A stretch of DNA of 45,052 nucleotides, from positions 1-45,052 of the IMG/VR virus record IMGVR_UViG_3300020219_000024; one strand, 5' to 3'. The position numbers were made by a program, and so were the translations under genes. The notes beneath the pieces are model-generated. The model saw only the letters and a list, made by a program, of their open reading frames with translations. It had not been told where the DNA came from and searched no databases. The stretch comes from a virus. Shown piece after piece: positions 6,225 to 14,439 of this stretch (the stretch's first letter is position 1; the number at the start of each line of letters is the position of its first letter).

Positions 6225-6290
6225 ATGACCAAGATGTTTAAACGTGTAGGGAATTGTAGTTCAGCAAAAGGCGCTCATTGTGGGTGCTGA
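6225..6290 (+). CDS. Possible 21-residue Cys-containing leader peptide
   Basis: An ATG preceded by AGGGAAGC opens a 21-codon frame (MTKMFKRVGNCSSAKGAHCGC) that ends 11 bases inside the downstream ParB-like gene. This could couple translation of the two, or be chance. The DNA from 6249 (gggaattgtagttcagc) resembles the 5' half of a tRNA but has no matching 3' acceptor strand. Confidence 0.28.
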   Translation: MTKMFKRVGNCSSAKGAHCGC

Positions 6291-6822
6291 TACCAAGCTA
6301 TCGAAATCGCACACACGCGCGCCAGAAGAGGTCGCAGCTGTCTGGGTTGACGTCGACCAGCTAAAAGTCTGGGCGAGCAACCCTCGCAAAAACGACGTTG
6401 CTGCCCAGAAGCTAGCACCCCTGATTAAGCGCTTCGGCTTCGGTTCTCCCATTATTGCCCGCAAGGCTGATGGTGAGATCATCGCAGGCCACACCCGCTT
6501 GAAGGCTGCGCAGATCTTGGGGCTGACCCAGGTGCCCGTGCGGTACATGGATCTTGACCCCGCCGAGGCTCACCTGATGGCGCTTGCGGACAATCGCGTC
6601 GGCGAGGTCGCCGAGTGGGACGACAAGCTGTTAACCACCGAGCTTGGCGCTTTCAGCTTTGAAGACATTGAGCTGGCCGGCTGGACCCAGAAGGACCTAG
6701 ACCAGCTCGGCGAAGACTTCGCTAGCGCTACGCCTCCGGATGATTTCAAAGAAGCAGATGAGGACTTGCCCACCAACTGCGCCTGCCCGAAGTGTGGCTA
6801 CGCCTGGAGCGCTAGCAAGTGA
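6280..6822 (+). CDS. ParB-like nuclease-domain protein
   Basis: Residues about 22-125 form a ParB/Srx-type domain: VWVDVDQLKVWASNPRKND at the start, PIIARKADGEIIAGHTRLKA with the conserved GHTR signature, then VPVRYMDLDPAEAHLMALAD. Such domains bind or cleave DNA using CTP/ATP-like phosphates, and in phages they often stand beside DNA methyltransferases, as here. The C-terminus adds a CACPKCGYAW zinc-knuckle half-site. A GTG start with AAAGGCG upstream is chosen. It overlaps the methyltransferase gene by four bases, so joint production is likely. A role in DNA modification or site recognition is inferred; a partition role is unlikely with no parA or parS visible. Confidence 0.88.
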   Translation: MGADTKLSKSHTRAPEEVAAVWVDVDQLKVWASNPRKNDVAAQKLAPLIKRFGFGSPIIARKADGEIIAGHTRLKAAQILGLTQVPVRYMDLDPAEAHLMALADNRVGEVAEWDDKLLTTELGAFSFEDIELAGWTQKDLDQLGEDFASATPPDDFKEADEDLPTNCACPKCGYAWSASK

Positions 6823-7847
6823 GGTTGGCCGCCCGGGCCGTAGCCAAGCAGCCATACCGCGTTCCTCTGATGTCCGAGATCGTTGCTCTGCCCTGGAACG
6901 GGCGCAAGGTCGTCAGCCTGTTCGCGGGCTGCGGAGGAAGCTCTACCGGCTACCGAATGGCAGGGTTCAAAGTCTTGTGGGCTAATGAGTTTATCCCCGC
7001 AGCACGGGCCTGCTACTTAGCCAACTGCTCCCCATCTACAATTTTAGACGCGCGCGACGTGCGCGAGGTCACGGCCGACGACATTCTAAACTCGACATCG
7101 CTCAAGGTTGGCGAGCTTGACGTTTTGGACGGATCCCCGCCCTGCTCGGCCTTTTCTTCGCTATCAAAGATACGGGAAGACGGCTGGGGCAAGGTCAAGG
7201 CCTATTCCGGGACCGAGCAGCGCGTTGACGATCTGTTTTTCGAATTCACACGAATTCTCGAAGGGCTTCAGCCCCGAGCATTTGTAGCCGAGAACGTCGC
7301 TGGCTTGATAAAGGGCGCCGCTAAGGGTTACTTCTTTGAGATACTTAAACGCCTCAAAGGCTGCGGCTATCGCGTAACCTGTAAGGTTCTTGAGGCTCAG
7401 TGGCTCGGGGTGCCCCAAACGCGGAAGCGCACGATATTCGTCGGGGTCAGGAACGATCTAAACATCGAACCGGTACACCCGAAGCCTAGACCTTATCAGT
7501 ATACGGTAGGCGAGGCGCTCGCGAGTCTACCGCCGCCGGAGGAGCCATATAAGCTAATCCCCGGCTGGCGGCAGAGGAACCTGACGGGCTTCCATATGTG
7601 CCTAATCAACGCGAACGCGCCAAGCGGGACAATTACGACGCTCGCTAAAGACTTCGGCATCAGGCTTGAAGGCAGTCAGCTTTATCGGAAGCCAACGATC
7701 CCGGAGGTTAAGCGAATCTGCGGATTCCCTGACGATTTCGTGCTGCTCGGCAGTTACGAAAAACAATTCGAGCGACTTGGCCGAGCCGTGCCGCCGCTTA
7801 TGATGCGGGCCGTAGCTGAGACCTTGCGCGACGAGGTCTTGCGTTGA
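6819..7847 (+). CDS. DNA (cytosine-5-)-methyltransferase
   Basis: The enzyme transfers a methyl group from SAM to C5 of cytosine in DNA. Motif I is VVSLFAGCGGSSTGYRMAGF (about residues 30-49), motif IV is DGSPPCSAFSS with the catalytic Cys, motif VI is VAENVAGL, motif VIII is PQTRKRTIFVGV, and the closing motifs IX and X are GTITTLAKD and LGRAVPPLM. The region between motifs VIII and IX is short, so the specificity domain is small. The GTG start overlaps the preceding stop (GTGA); ATG 6870 is an alternative. No cognate restriction gene is seen, so this looks like an orphan phage methylase that shields phage DNA from host restriction. Confidence 0.95.
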   Translation: MRLAARAVAKQPYRVPLMSEIVALPWNGRKVVSLFAGCGGSSTGYRMAGFKVLWANEFIPAARACYLANCSPSTILDARDVREVTADDILNSTSLKVGELDVLDGSPPCSAFSSLSKIREDGWGKVKAYSGTEQRVDDLFFEFTRILEGLQPRAFVAENVAGLIKGAAKGYFFEILKRLKGCGYRVTCKVLEAQWLGVPQTRKRTIFVGVRNDLNIEPVHPKPRPYQYTVGEALASLPPPEEPYKLIPGWRQRNLTGFHMCLINANAPSGTITTLAKDFGIRLEGSQLYRKPTIPEVKRICGFPDDFVLLGSYEKQFERLGRAVPPLMMRAVAETLRDEVLR

Positions 7848-8500
7848 AGATCCCGCAGCATTGGACGTTCAAGACCGCGGAGGTCGCTGCCGGGTTTGAT
7901 GAGCACGTGCGCGAGCAGCTGCCCTGGTATGACCTCGCTACCGAGTTCTGTTCGCACATTGCCGCTCACTACATTCCCGAACGCGGACTGGTCTATGACA
8001 TTGGGGCGTCAACCGGAAACATTACACGCGCGCTACGGAGCACGCTTGAGGCGCAGAACGCTAGGGCGGTCTCAATTGACCCTAGCTCCGAGATGCTCGC
8101 CAACTTTCGCGGCTATGGCGACTTTGAAGTCGCCGACGCGCAGAGATTCGAATACGCGCAATTCGATGTAGCCATCCTGTTTTTGAGCCTAATGTTCATC
8201 CCGGTATCGGCACGCGTGCCACTTTTGCAACGCCTTCGGACTCTTGCTAGGCCGGGCGGGGCTATTATAGTTTTCGACAAAACCCTGCCGAGCAGAGGGC
8301 AGCTGGGAACCGCGAACGCACGTTTTGGCGCACTCAAGAAAATCCAAGCCGGCGCGACCGCGGAAAAACTTTATCAAAAGGACATGAGCCTAATCGGTGT
8401 TCAGCGACCGATAGCCCTGGCCTCGCTGCCGAACGCTCAAGAAATCTTCCGCTTCGGTGACTTCGTTGGGCTTATCGAGGAGATCCCGGAGACTCAATGA
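7844..8500 (+). CDS. Class I SAM-dependent methyltransferase (substrate unknown)
   Basis: A TTG start overlaps the methylase stop (TTGA). LVYDIGASTGNITRAL near residue 45 is the glycine-rich SAM-binding motif I, AVSIDPSSEML gives the acidic motif II, and FDVAILFLSLMFI and LARPGGAIIVFDK are motifs IV and V. Layout and length resemble the CmoA-type tRNA-methyltransferase fold, but no DNA-methylase DPPY or PC motif is present. It is therefore more likely to modify RNA, protein or a small molecule, or to be a late step in a base modification with its two neighbours. Family fold is sure; substrate is not. Confidence 0.85.
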   Translation: MKIPQHWTFKTAEVAAGFDEHVREQLPWYDLATEFCSHIAAHYIPERGLVYDIGASTGNITRALRSTLEAQNARAVSIDPSSEMLANFRGYGDFEVADAQRFEYAQFDVAILFLSLMFIPVSARVPLLQRLRTLARPGGAIIVFDKTLPSRGQLGTANARFGALKKIQAGATAEKLYQKDMSLIGVQRPIALASLPNAQEIFRFGDFVGLIEEIPETQ

Positions 8501-8931
8501 ACCGCAAAAAGCTAACGCCTGAACTTGAGGCATCTATCCTCGCGACAATGCGGCTAGGCGCCCCTAGGGAGCACGCTTGCGCGGCTGTTGGTATTACATC
8601 GGCCACGCTTCGAAGCTGGCTCCACAGCGCATCAGAGGGCGACGAATTCTATACAGCCTTCGCTGACCGCTTTCTCAAGGAGGAGGCCGACTACGCGCGC
8701 AAGCTCGTGGCGAGCATCACGAAGGCCGGCACCAACGATTGGAAGGCCCACGCTTGGATTCTTGAGCGACGCTTCAAGAAAGAGTGGGGGGCGACGCAGC
8801 AGGTCGAGCACTCGGGGCAGATAGATACGGCCATCACCCACGCAACCCCGGAGCAAGCCGCTAATGCCATCCGTGCAGCCTTTGGACAGCACGCTGCCGT
8901 CCAGGTTGATCCCGCACCGAGCGACGATTGA
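8497..8931 (+). CDS. Terminase small subunit
   Basis: This is the DNA-recognition subunit of the packaging motor. The N-terminus is a helix-turn-helix (ILATMRLGAPREHACAAVGI then SATLRSWLHSA), as in the small-terminase family that binds the packaging start site. The middle helical part (EEADYARKLVASITKAG, then AWILERRFKKEWG) matches the oligomerisation region of relatives that share the WKAxAWxLERR pattern. GGAG precedes the ATG, and the start overlaps the previous stop by four bases. It sits directly before the large terminase, which it overlaps by 68 bases. Its own gene is a common location for a cos or pac site. Confidence 0.88.
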   Translation: MNRKKLTPELEASILATMRLGAPREHACAAVGITSATLRSWLHSASEGDEFYTAFADRFLKEEADYARKLVASITKAGTNDWKAHAWILERRFKKEWGATQQVEHSGQIDTAITHATPEQAANAIRAAFGQHAAVQVDPAPSDD

Positions 8932-10258
8932 GCGCTACCGGGACGCGCTAAACTCTCAGGGCAAGACGCGTGACTACAGCGCGCTCGTCGCCTGGCTGTC
9001 GACCTTCTACGCCTATCAGCTCGAATGGATTCTTGAGCCCGCCCGCAAGGCGGTAGTTAACAAGAGCCGTCAGATCGGCATCAGCCATTCAACCGCCGCG
9101 GTAGGGCTCCTCTGGGGAGTCTTTCATGGCGAACACACCACGATCATTTCTAGAGGCCAGCTTGAGTCGAGCGAAGTGCTCGAGATGGCGGCCACGCATC
9201 GCAGGGTGCTTGAGGAGCTCGGCTGCTCCCTTGCCGCCAAGGATAGGAGAGACAGTGCACGATCTGTGGACTTCGTTTCTGGCGGGCGCATGTTGGCGCT
9301 TCCGAGCTCAGGCGGCCGAGGATTTGCTGGCAACCTGTTCCTTGATGAGTTCGCTTACCACGACCATCCGGATAAGGTCTGGGACGCAACGATGCCCTCC
9401 ACTTCGCTCGGCAACTTCCGAGCTCGCGTAGCTTCGACGCCCAACGGAGTCGGCAACAAGTTTCACCTTCTGTGCACGGATGCCAAGGCTGGCTCCGGCT
9501 GGAAGCACCACGAGATTCCGCTACAACGCGCCCTCGATGATGGGTTCCGCGTCGACATGGTCGAACTTTGGACCAACGCGCTCAATGACCCGCGGTTGTT
9601 TAGTCAGCTGTACGAGTGCTCGTTTCTCGATGGCGCTCTGCAATACATCCCGACCGAGCTAGTCACCGATTCGCTCGCGGAAGACCTCGGCACGAGCGGG
9701 GCAGGCAACCTGTACGGAGGCCTGGACATCGGCAAAGAAGTCGACCTGAGCGTGCTCTACACGGTGCGACGGGTCGGCAAAGTCTGTTGGACTCACTCGG
9801 TTGAGGTGATGAAACGCACAGACTCCGACGAGCTCGAGGCCATGGTCGACCGGGCATTCAAGTCCGGCGTCACCAAGCTTGCGGTTGACGCGACCGGCAT
9901 GGGCACGTTCCCGGCCGACCGGATGCGCAAGAAGCACGGGCACTATCGGGTCTCCCCCGTTGTGTTCACTTTGCAGAAAAAGGCCGAGCTTGCCACCAGG
10001 CTCTACACAGCTTTCGCGGAACGCGGCATCAAGCTAGCGTCCGCAGACCACTGCCTCCAGCAATCAAACCCACCACCCGGCATCGCGCTCGCTATTCGCA
10101 ACGACGTTTGCTCGATTCAGCGAATCGTCACCAGCTCCAATAACGTCACTTACGACGCGCCACGCACTCGAGAAGGCCACGCAGACCGTGCATGGGCGTT
10201 GGCTCTAGCGCTCGAAGCAGCGGCGGGCGAGCAACCACGCGGATTCGTTCCCAGCTAA
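8864..10258 (+). CDS. Terminase large subunit (Mu gp28-like)
   Basis: The motor ATPase and nuclease that cuts and pumps DNA into the capsid. NKSRQIGIS at residues 66-74 is the variant Walker A used by Mu gp28-type terminases, and NLFLDEFAYHD at 157-167 is Walker B with the catalytic Glu. The RNase-H-like nuclease follows: GGLDIGKEVDLSVLY (Asp at about 288), AVDATGMG (Asp at 342) and REGHADRAWALA near the end give the acidic cluster. Length (464 aa) is normal. The N-terminal 20 residues overlap the small-terminase gene, so the true start may be slightly downstream. Mu-like headful packaging is suggested by the family. Confidence 0.95.
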   Translation: MPSVQPLDSTLPSRLIPHRATIERYRDALNSQGKTRDYSALVAWLSTFYAYQLEWILEPARKAVVNKSRQIGISHSTAAVGLLWGVFHGEHTTIISRGQLESSEVLEMAATHRRVLEELGCSLAAKDRRDSARSVDFVSGGRMLALPSSGGRGFAGNLFLDEFAYHDHPDKVWDATMPSTSLGNFRARVASTPNGVGNKFHLLCTDAKAGSGWKHHEIPLQRALDDGFRVDMVELWTNALNDPRLFSQLYECSFLDGALQYIPTELVTDSLAEDLGTSGAGNLYGGLDIGKEVDLSVLYTVRRVGKVCWTHSVEVMKRTDSDELEAMVDRAFKSGVTKLAVDATGMGTFPADRMRKKHGHYRVSPVVFTLQKKAELATRLYTAFAERGIKLASADHCLQQSNPPPGIALAIRNDVCSIQRIVTSSNNVTYDAPRTREGHADRAWALALALEAAAGEQPRGFVPS

Positions 10259-10273
10259 GTTTTCTCCTCCCCG

Positions 10274-11881
10274 ATGCCCACCATTCAGCAACTCAATAGG
10301 CGCCATCCCGGCGTTAACCTAGAGCAGCTGAAGGACCTGCGTGCGCTCTACGCTGGCGGTGAATCGTTCGAGGCTCGGCTCGGCCGCTTTCTGCCGAGTC
10401 GCCCGCATGAGCCCGGTAACTTCTACGAGTTGCGGGTCAAGGAATACACCTACCGCAACTACGTGAGCCCTATCGTGGGCTTCTTTACCGCGCTGCTTTT
10501 CAGCTCGCGCCCTAACGCTGTCGCTAGCCAAAAGGCGGACAAGGCCGTCAAGAGCGACGGCTCAGCGGTTCCCGCGGGCGACGCGGCCGTCTTCGAGGCC
10601 CCGCCATTCTATTCCGAGCTTCGTGAGGACTGCGACCGCACGGGCCGCGACCTCGATGCGTTGTTCAAGAGCACGCTCACCGACGCCATGGTTGCGGGCT
10701 ACGCCTGGGTGCGCCTGCATCACGCCGGCACCGGCGATGAGCAACCGGCGAACATGGCGCAGCATGAGGCGCTCGGCCTTGACCGCGTTTGGCTCTCCAG
10801 CGTCAAGCACGAGCAGCTCCTCGATTGGGACACGGACGAGACAGGCAACCTGGCTTGGGCGCTGGTGTTCAGCTCCCAGCGACACCGCGAGAGCCTCGAT
10901 TCAAGTCACGACCTAATCACCGAGACATGGGATCACATCCAGGCTGACAGGGTCGACGTCTATCAGATCACGTACCGCTCGGACAGGCGTCCAACGGCCG
11001 AAGATAACGTGCCGCTCGTTAGTTCGACGCCACATCGCTTCGGCGCCGTGCCGCTCGTTTGCTTGGAGTTACCGAGCGAGCTCTGGCTGGCATCGCACCT
11101 CAAGACGCCGCAGCTGGCGCACTTTCGACTTTCCAACGCGCAACAGTGGGGACTCTTCACGACCTGCTACGCGCAGCCGCTGTACAAGCTGCTCGACATG
11201 ACTAACCCGCCTCGCATGGGCGCTGGCTACGGTCTGATGTTAGGCGCCGAAGAGTCCGTTGAGTGGTTGTCGCCGCCGACCGCGCCATATGCCGCGCTTG
11301 GTGATGCCATCAAAGAGCACAAGGATGAAATCTTCCGGGTCGCACACACGATGGCGCTCGGAGTCGAGAACAACGCCGCCTCCGTAGGGCGCAGCGGAGA
11401 GAGCAAGGCCGCCGACGCTGAGGCAACGCGGGTTGTTCTGCTCTCGTTCTCGCGGCTCGTCAAAGAGGCAATCGAGAAGACCTACCAGCTAATCAGCGCC
11501 GCACGCGGCGACAAGTTAACATGGTCAATCGAGGGCCTAGACGACTTCGCAGCGGCTGACATCAGCGGCCTGGTCGACACTCTCGAGGTGGTTGAGAAGA
11601 CGGGCGGTATCCCGTCCGACACGTTCAACACGCAGATGAAAACGCGCCTCGCCGAGAGCCTCTTGCCCGACATGGACGAGGCCACCAAGCAGATTGTGCG
11701 CGAAGAGATCAAGGCCGGCATTGCCGAGGCCAAGCTCAAGGAGGCGAAGGCCGAGAAAGAGCAGGCCGACATGATGAAGGCAGCGCTGAACAAGCCCAAG
11801 GACGGTCCGGGCGGCTCTGGCGACAAGAAACCCTTTGGTCCCCCTGGCGGCATTAAGCCCCGACCCAACATGCCCTTTTGA
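10274..11881 (+). CDS. Portal protein
   Basis: The dodecameric portal forms the DNA channel at the capsid vertex. The protein begins IQQLNRRHPGVNLEQLKDLR and continues YTYRNYVSPIVGFFTALLFS, a pattern of the portal group often labelled DUF4055-like. Its length (535 aa), helical C-terminal stem (EEIKAGIAEAKLKEAKAEKE) and position straight after the large terminase fit. The extreme C-terminus is Gly/Pro-rich and probably disordered. The ATG has a pyrimidine-rich leader (ctcctcccc) with no good ribosome site, unusual for a protein needed in fixed ratio. A portal is the only sensible reading of context; sequence recognition is moderate. Confidence 0.87.
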   Translation: MPTIQQLNRRHPGVNLEQLKDLRALYAGGESFEARLGRFLPSRPHEPGNFYELRVKEYTYRNYVSPIVGFFTALLFSSRPNAVASQKADKAVKSDGSAVPAGDAAVFEAPPFYSELREDCDRTGRDLDALFKSTLTDAMVAGYAWVRLHHAGTGDEQPANMAQHEALGLDRVWLSSVKHEQLLDWDTDETGNLAWALVFSSQRHRESLDSSHDLITETWDHIQADRVDVYQITYRSDRRPTAEDNVPLVSSTPHRFGAVPLVCLELPSELWLASHLKTPQLAHFRLSNAQQWGLFTTCYAQPLYKLLDMTNPPRMGAGYGLMLGAEESVEWLSPPTAPYAALGDAIKEHKDEIFRVAHTMALGVENNAASVGRSGESKAADAEATRVVLLSFSRLVKEAIEKTYQLISAARGDKLTWSIEGLDDFAAADISGLVDTLEVVEKTGGIPSDTFNTQMKTRLAESLLPDMDEATKQIVREEIKAGIAEAKLKEAKAEKEQADMMKAALNKPKDGPGGSGDKKPFGPPGGIKPRPNMPF

Positions 11882-11886
11882 GTCCT

Positions 11887-12495
11887 ATGAAAACCGCACG
11901 ACGCACGAAAACCTATGCCGCCGCCGACGTTGCGAAGGTCAACGGGATCAAGACCTCGATTGCCACGGTGGCCGCGCCTATCACGTATCTGAAGGCGACC
12001 GATTTCAACGGGACAGCGATCGGCGCCACCACGGGCGTACTTGATTTGCCACGCACCGTTACTATCTCGCTCTCCAGCAGCGTGGGCGCCTACGTTGCGT
12101 CCGCTATCACGCTAACGGGTAAGCGCGGTGGCGCAACCGTAACCGAGACGCTGACGCCTCCCGATGCGAACGGAAACACCATTCTGCGCGGTACCCAAGC
12201 CTTCGACATTCTCGACTCCGTCGCGTTCCCGGCTCAGGTCAGCACGGCCGGCGCTTTTCAGATCGGCGTACAGGACATCTGCGCTCCGTTTGCTGACAAG
12301 TTTGAGGGCGTGGAAATCGCAGCAGCCGGCACCATCAATGTGCAGTACGGCGAAGGCTCGCAAGCCATAGCGGACGCTGTGCCTGTCGCGGCTGCGCTCG
12401 TGGGTACGCCGAAGCGCTTGGGCGCGAGTCGCATCCTGACCAGCACCGCGCTTGCTGTGCCGACAACGGCCGGCGTCACCGTCTATCTAGCTTAA
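11887..12495 (+). CDS. Probable head decoration or capsid-associated structural protein
   Basis: About 202 residues, Ala/Thr/Val-rich and predicted all-beta (VTISLSSSVGAYVASAITLT, then GGATVTETLTPPD), with a short basic N-terminus. It lies between the portal and the scaffold gene, where head decoration, head-fibre or minor capsid genes are common. I use ATG 11887; an in-frame TTG at 11878 overlapping the portal stop would add three residues. No catalytic residues are seen. Function is inferred from position and composition. Confidence 0.6.
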   Translation: MKTARRTKTYAAADVAKVNGIKTSIATVAAPITYLKATDFNGTAIGATTGVLDLPRTVTISLSSSVGAYVASAITLTGKRGGATVTETLTPPDANGNTILRGTQAFDILDSVAFPAQVSTAGAFQIGVQDICAPFADKFEGVEIAAAGTINVQYGEGSQAIADAVPVAAALVGTPKRLGASRILTSTALAVPTTAGVTVYLA

Positions 12496-12528
12496 CTCAA
12501 CCCATTCAAAGTTCCGAAACGGCCACCG

Positions 12529-12612
12529 AAGTCACGGCCCCAACAGTGACTTAGCAGCGACGATGCAACGCTGAACCAATTGCATAGCACCGGCCAACAC
12601 TGGCCAAAGGTG
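12529..12612 (+). promoter_or_regulatory. Three-hairpin leader before the scaffold gene
   Basis: Three inverted repeats occupy the 124-base gap: AAGTCAC 12529-12535 with GTGACTT 12546-12552; ATGCAA 12563-12568 with TTGCAT 12580-12585; and CACC-GGCCA 12588-12596 with TGGCC 12601-12605 and GGTG 12609-12612. The right arm of the last hairpin includes the AAAGGTG that should serve as ribosome site for the ATG at 12620, so folding could limit scaffold translation. Inferred from sequence only. Confidence 0.45.
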
Positions 12613-12619
12613 AACGACA

Positions 12620-13354
12620 ATGCCATCCGAAAACGAGTCTCCGGACACGAACACGCCCAAATACATCACCGCGGAGGAAGTAGCTGCGATGGTGACCGGC
12701 GCAATTACCGCGCACAGCAAGAAGCTCCAGAAGGAACTAACGGCATCAATCGAGGGCCTCAAGCTCGATGAGAAGATCGCCAACGCGCTCAAGGCAGCAG
12801 TGCCTACCGAAGCGCCCGAAGGCGAGCACAAGCCACGCACTGTTGACCCGCGCCTAGTCGCGCTGGAAGACAAGGCAAAGCAGCTCGAAGCCAGCCTGGC
12901 GAAGAGCGAGCAGGCACGCTCGGAGGCCGTGCAGCGTAGTCGCGACGAGTCAGCCCGAAGCGCTCTCAAAGCAGCTCTAAGCGCAGGCGTAGCGCCCGGA
13001 GCCACCGACATGGCAGCCAAGCTCCTGTTCGACGCTGAGAAACGCATCGGCTTCGACGAGGACGGCACGCCGTTCTTTCGCACCCGACGATCACCAGGTC
13101 ACGGCATGCCCGAGGAAGACATGCAGATGCCTTTAGCGGACGGTGTGAAGCATTGGCTGCAATCCGACGACGCGAAGATCTTCGTGCCGGCCCCTGCCCC
13201 TGCGCCCGGTGCCAACCGCGGCCAAGCGCCACGACAGCTCACTCGCGGGAGTGACGGGATGCCTCGATACGAGCAGCCCGCGACGACCGACAATGAAAAA
13301 GCCCACCGAGCCATCGAGCGCGAAAGTGCTCTGAAAGCTCGATTCAATCTCTAA
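12620..13354 (+). CDS. Probable scaffold protein
   Basis: A 244-residue, highly charged protein with a long helical region (EDKAKQLEASLAKSEQARSE near residue 83), acidic and Pro-rich linkers, and a basic C-terminus (ALKARFNL). This is the usual look of a phage scaffold, which nucleates capsid assembly and leaves the prohead. It sits immediately before the major capsid gene. No Ser-His protease motif is seen, unlike Mu gpI, so the scaffold may not be self-cleaving. Three hairpins precede it. The role is inferred from position and composition. Confidence 0.7.
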   Translation: MPSENESPDTNTPKYITAEEVAAMVTGAITAHSKKLQKELTASIEGLKLDEKIANALKAAVPTEAPEGEHKPRTVDPRLVALEDKAKQLEASLAKSEQARSEAVQRSRDESARSALKAALSAGVAPGATDMAAKLLFDAEKRIGFDEDGTPFFRTRRSPGHGMPEEDMQMPLADGVKHWLQSDDAKIFVPAPAPAPGANRGQAPRQLTRGSDGMPRYEQPATTDNEKAHRAIERESALKARFNL

Positions 13355-13360
13355 CCCAAC

Positions 13361-13397
13361 GCACCGCCCGCGGTGCCCATAAAGCCCCCCCGCGGGC
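13361..13397 (+). promoter_or_regulatory. Two mutually exclusive hairpins before the capsid gene
   Basis: GCACCG (13361-13366) pairs with CGGTGC (13371-13376) around a four-base loop. The overlapping GCCCGCGG (13366-13373) can instead pair with CCGCGGGC (13390-13397). The two folds share bases, so only one forms at a time. No T-run follows, so this is not a simple terminator. The ribosome site (AGAAGG) lies just downstream. It may be a processing or stability element that sets capsid mRNA level. Confidence 0.45.
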
Positions 13398-13415
13398 AGA
13401 AAAAGAAGGCCCAAC

Positions 13416-14420
13416 ATGGCTGATGCTCCCCAGACCCTATCACTCGTAGTTAACGCCCAAGAGTATCGCAGCGACGTTATTCGGCAGATCAACCGCCGAG
13501 TGACTCTGCTTAAACTGCTTAAGATTGTCCCCGGCGCTGGCAAAAACGTTGCCTGGGTTGCCGAGGGCAGCGGCTCAATCGCAGAGAATCACATCGACGG
13601 CGCAGTAGCGGCCAACTTCGGCAGCGACTCGCAGAACGATGCGATCCTGTCGTGGGGTCTCTATCGAGCCAACTTCCACATCACCAAGCTCGCCATGGAC
13701 GCTTCCGCCGGAGCTTCTAGCCCCGAGGGTAATCGCAATCTGTGGGCACGCAACCAGGTTAACGCTTCCGCGACGCTCGCCGATCTCCTGGAGCAGGCGA
13801 TGTTCACCGGAGCCGGCACCGGCACCACCATTGCTGGGCTTGACGTCGCCATCGGTGACAACAGCAACACCTACGCCACCATCGACAAGACCGCTGACAC
13901 CTATTGGCAGTCAACTGTGGTCGACCCGGGCGCCCTAACCGCTCCGACGATTGCACAGATTCGAAGTGACATCGGCGCAATCGGCGATGCATCGGGCGAA
14001 GCTCCGGATGTTGCCGTTTGCAGCACCGCGGTGTTCAACGCTGTAGCCAACCTGTTCGACGCCAACCGTCGCTACACCATGATGAACACCTCCCGTGGTC
14101 AAATCATGTTGGACGCCGGCTTCGAAGGCATCGAGGTTGATGGTTGCATGTTCGTCAAGGCCTACAGGGCCACGGTGAACCGCATCTACTACCTCAACAC
14201 CGCGAACGTGCACATCGAATACCTGCCCGACAGCTCAATGCCTCCCGAGGTCTACAACCAAGTGGTTGCGGATGACGGTTATGGCTCCGTGCCGTTTGGT
14301 TTCAGCTACTCGATGCTTGCGAAGCTCGGCCCGGCCGACCGCGCGCAGGTGCTCTCGACGATGCAGCTTGTGGTCAAGAAGCCCAAGAGCTGCGGCGTCC
14401 GCAAGAACGTCCAAGTCTAA
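13416..14420 (+). CDS. Major capsid protein
   Basis: The main shell protein, probably HK97-fold. Its length (334 aa) and composition fit: an N-terminal helix (QEYRSDVIRQINRRVTLLKL), then KNVAWVAEGSGSIAE, RANFHITKLAMDASAGASS, a loop-rich centre, and ANLFDANRRYTMMNTSRGQI with YSMLAKLGPADRAQV near the end. The placement after a scaffold-like gene and before connector genes is standard. An AGAAGG ribosome site precedes the ATG, and a structured leader lies upstream. No prohead protease was found, so the N-terminus may remain uncleaved. Confidence 0.9.
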   Translation: MADAPQTLSLVVNAQEYRSDVIRQINRRVTLLKLLKIVPGAGKNVAWVAEGSGSIAENHIDGAVAANFGSDSQNDAILSWGLYRANFHITKLAMDASAGASSPEGNRNLWARNQVNASATLADLLEQAMFTGAGTGTTIAGLDVAIGDNSNTYATIDKTADTYWQSTVVDPGALTAPTIAQIRSDIGAIGDASGEAPDVAVCSTAVFNAVANLFDANRRYTMMNTSRGQIMLDAGFEGIEVDGCMFVKAYRATVNRIYYLNTANVHIEYLPDSSMPPEVYNQVVADDGYGSVPFGFSYSMLAKLGPADRAQVLSTMQLVVKKPKSCGVRKNVQV

Positions 14421-14439
14421 TCCGAAAGGTTGACTGAGC

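Noticed and set aside
6249-6320. tRNA-like stretch (gggaattgtagttcagc ... tcgaaatcgc)
   Set aside because: The 5' part resembles a D-arm and a possible T-loop follows, but no matching acceptor 3' strand or clean anticodon stem can be formed, and the ParB-like gene overlaps it.
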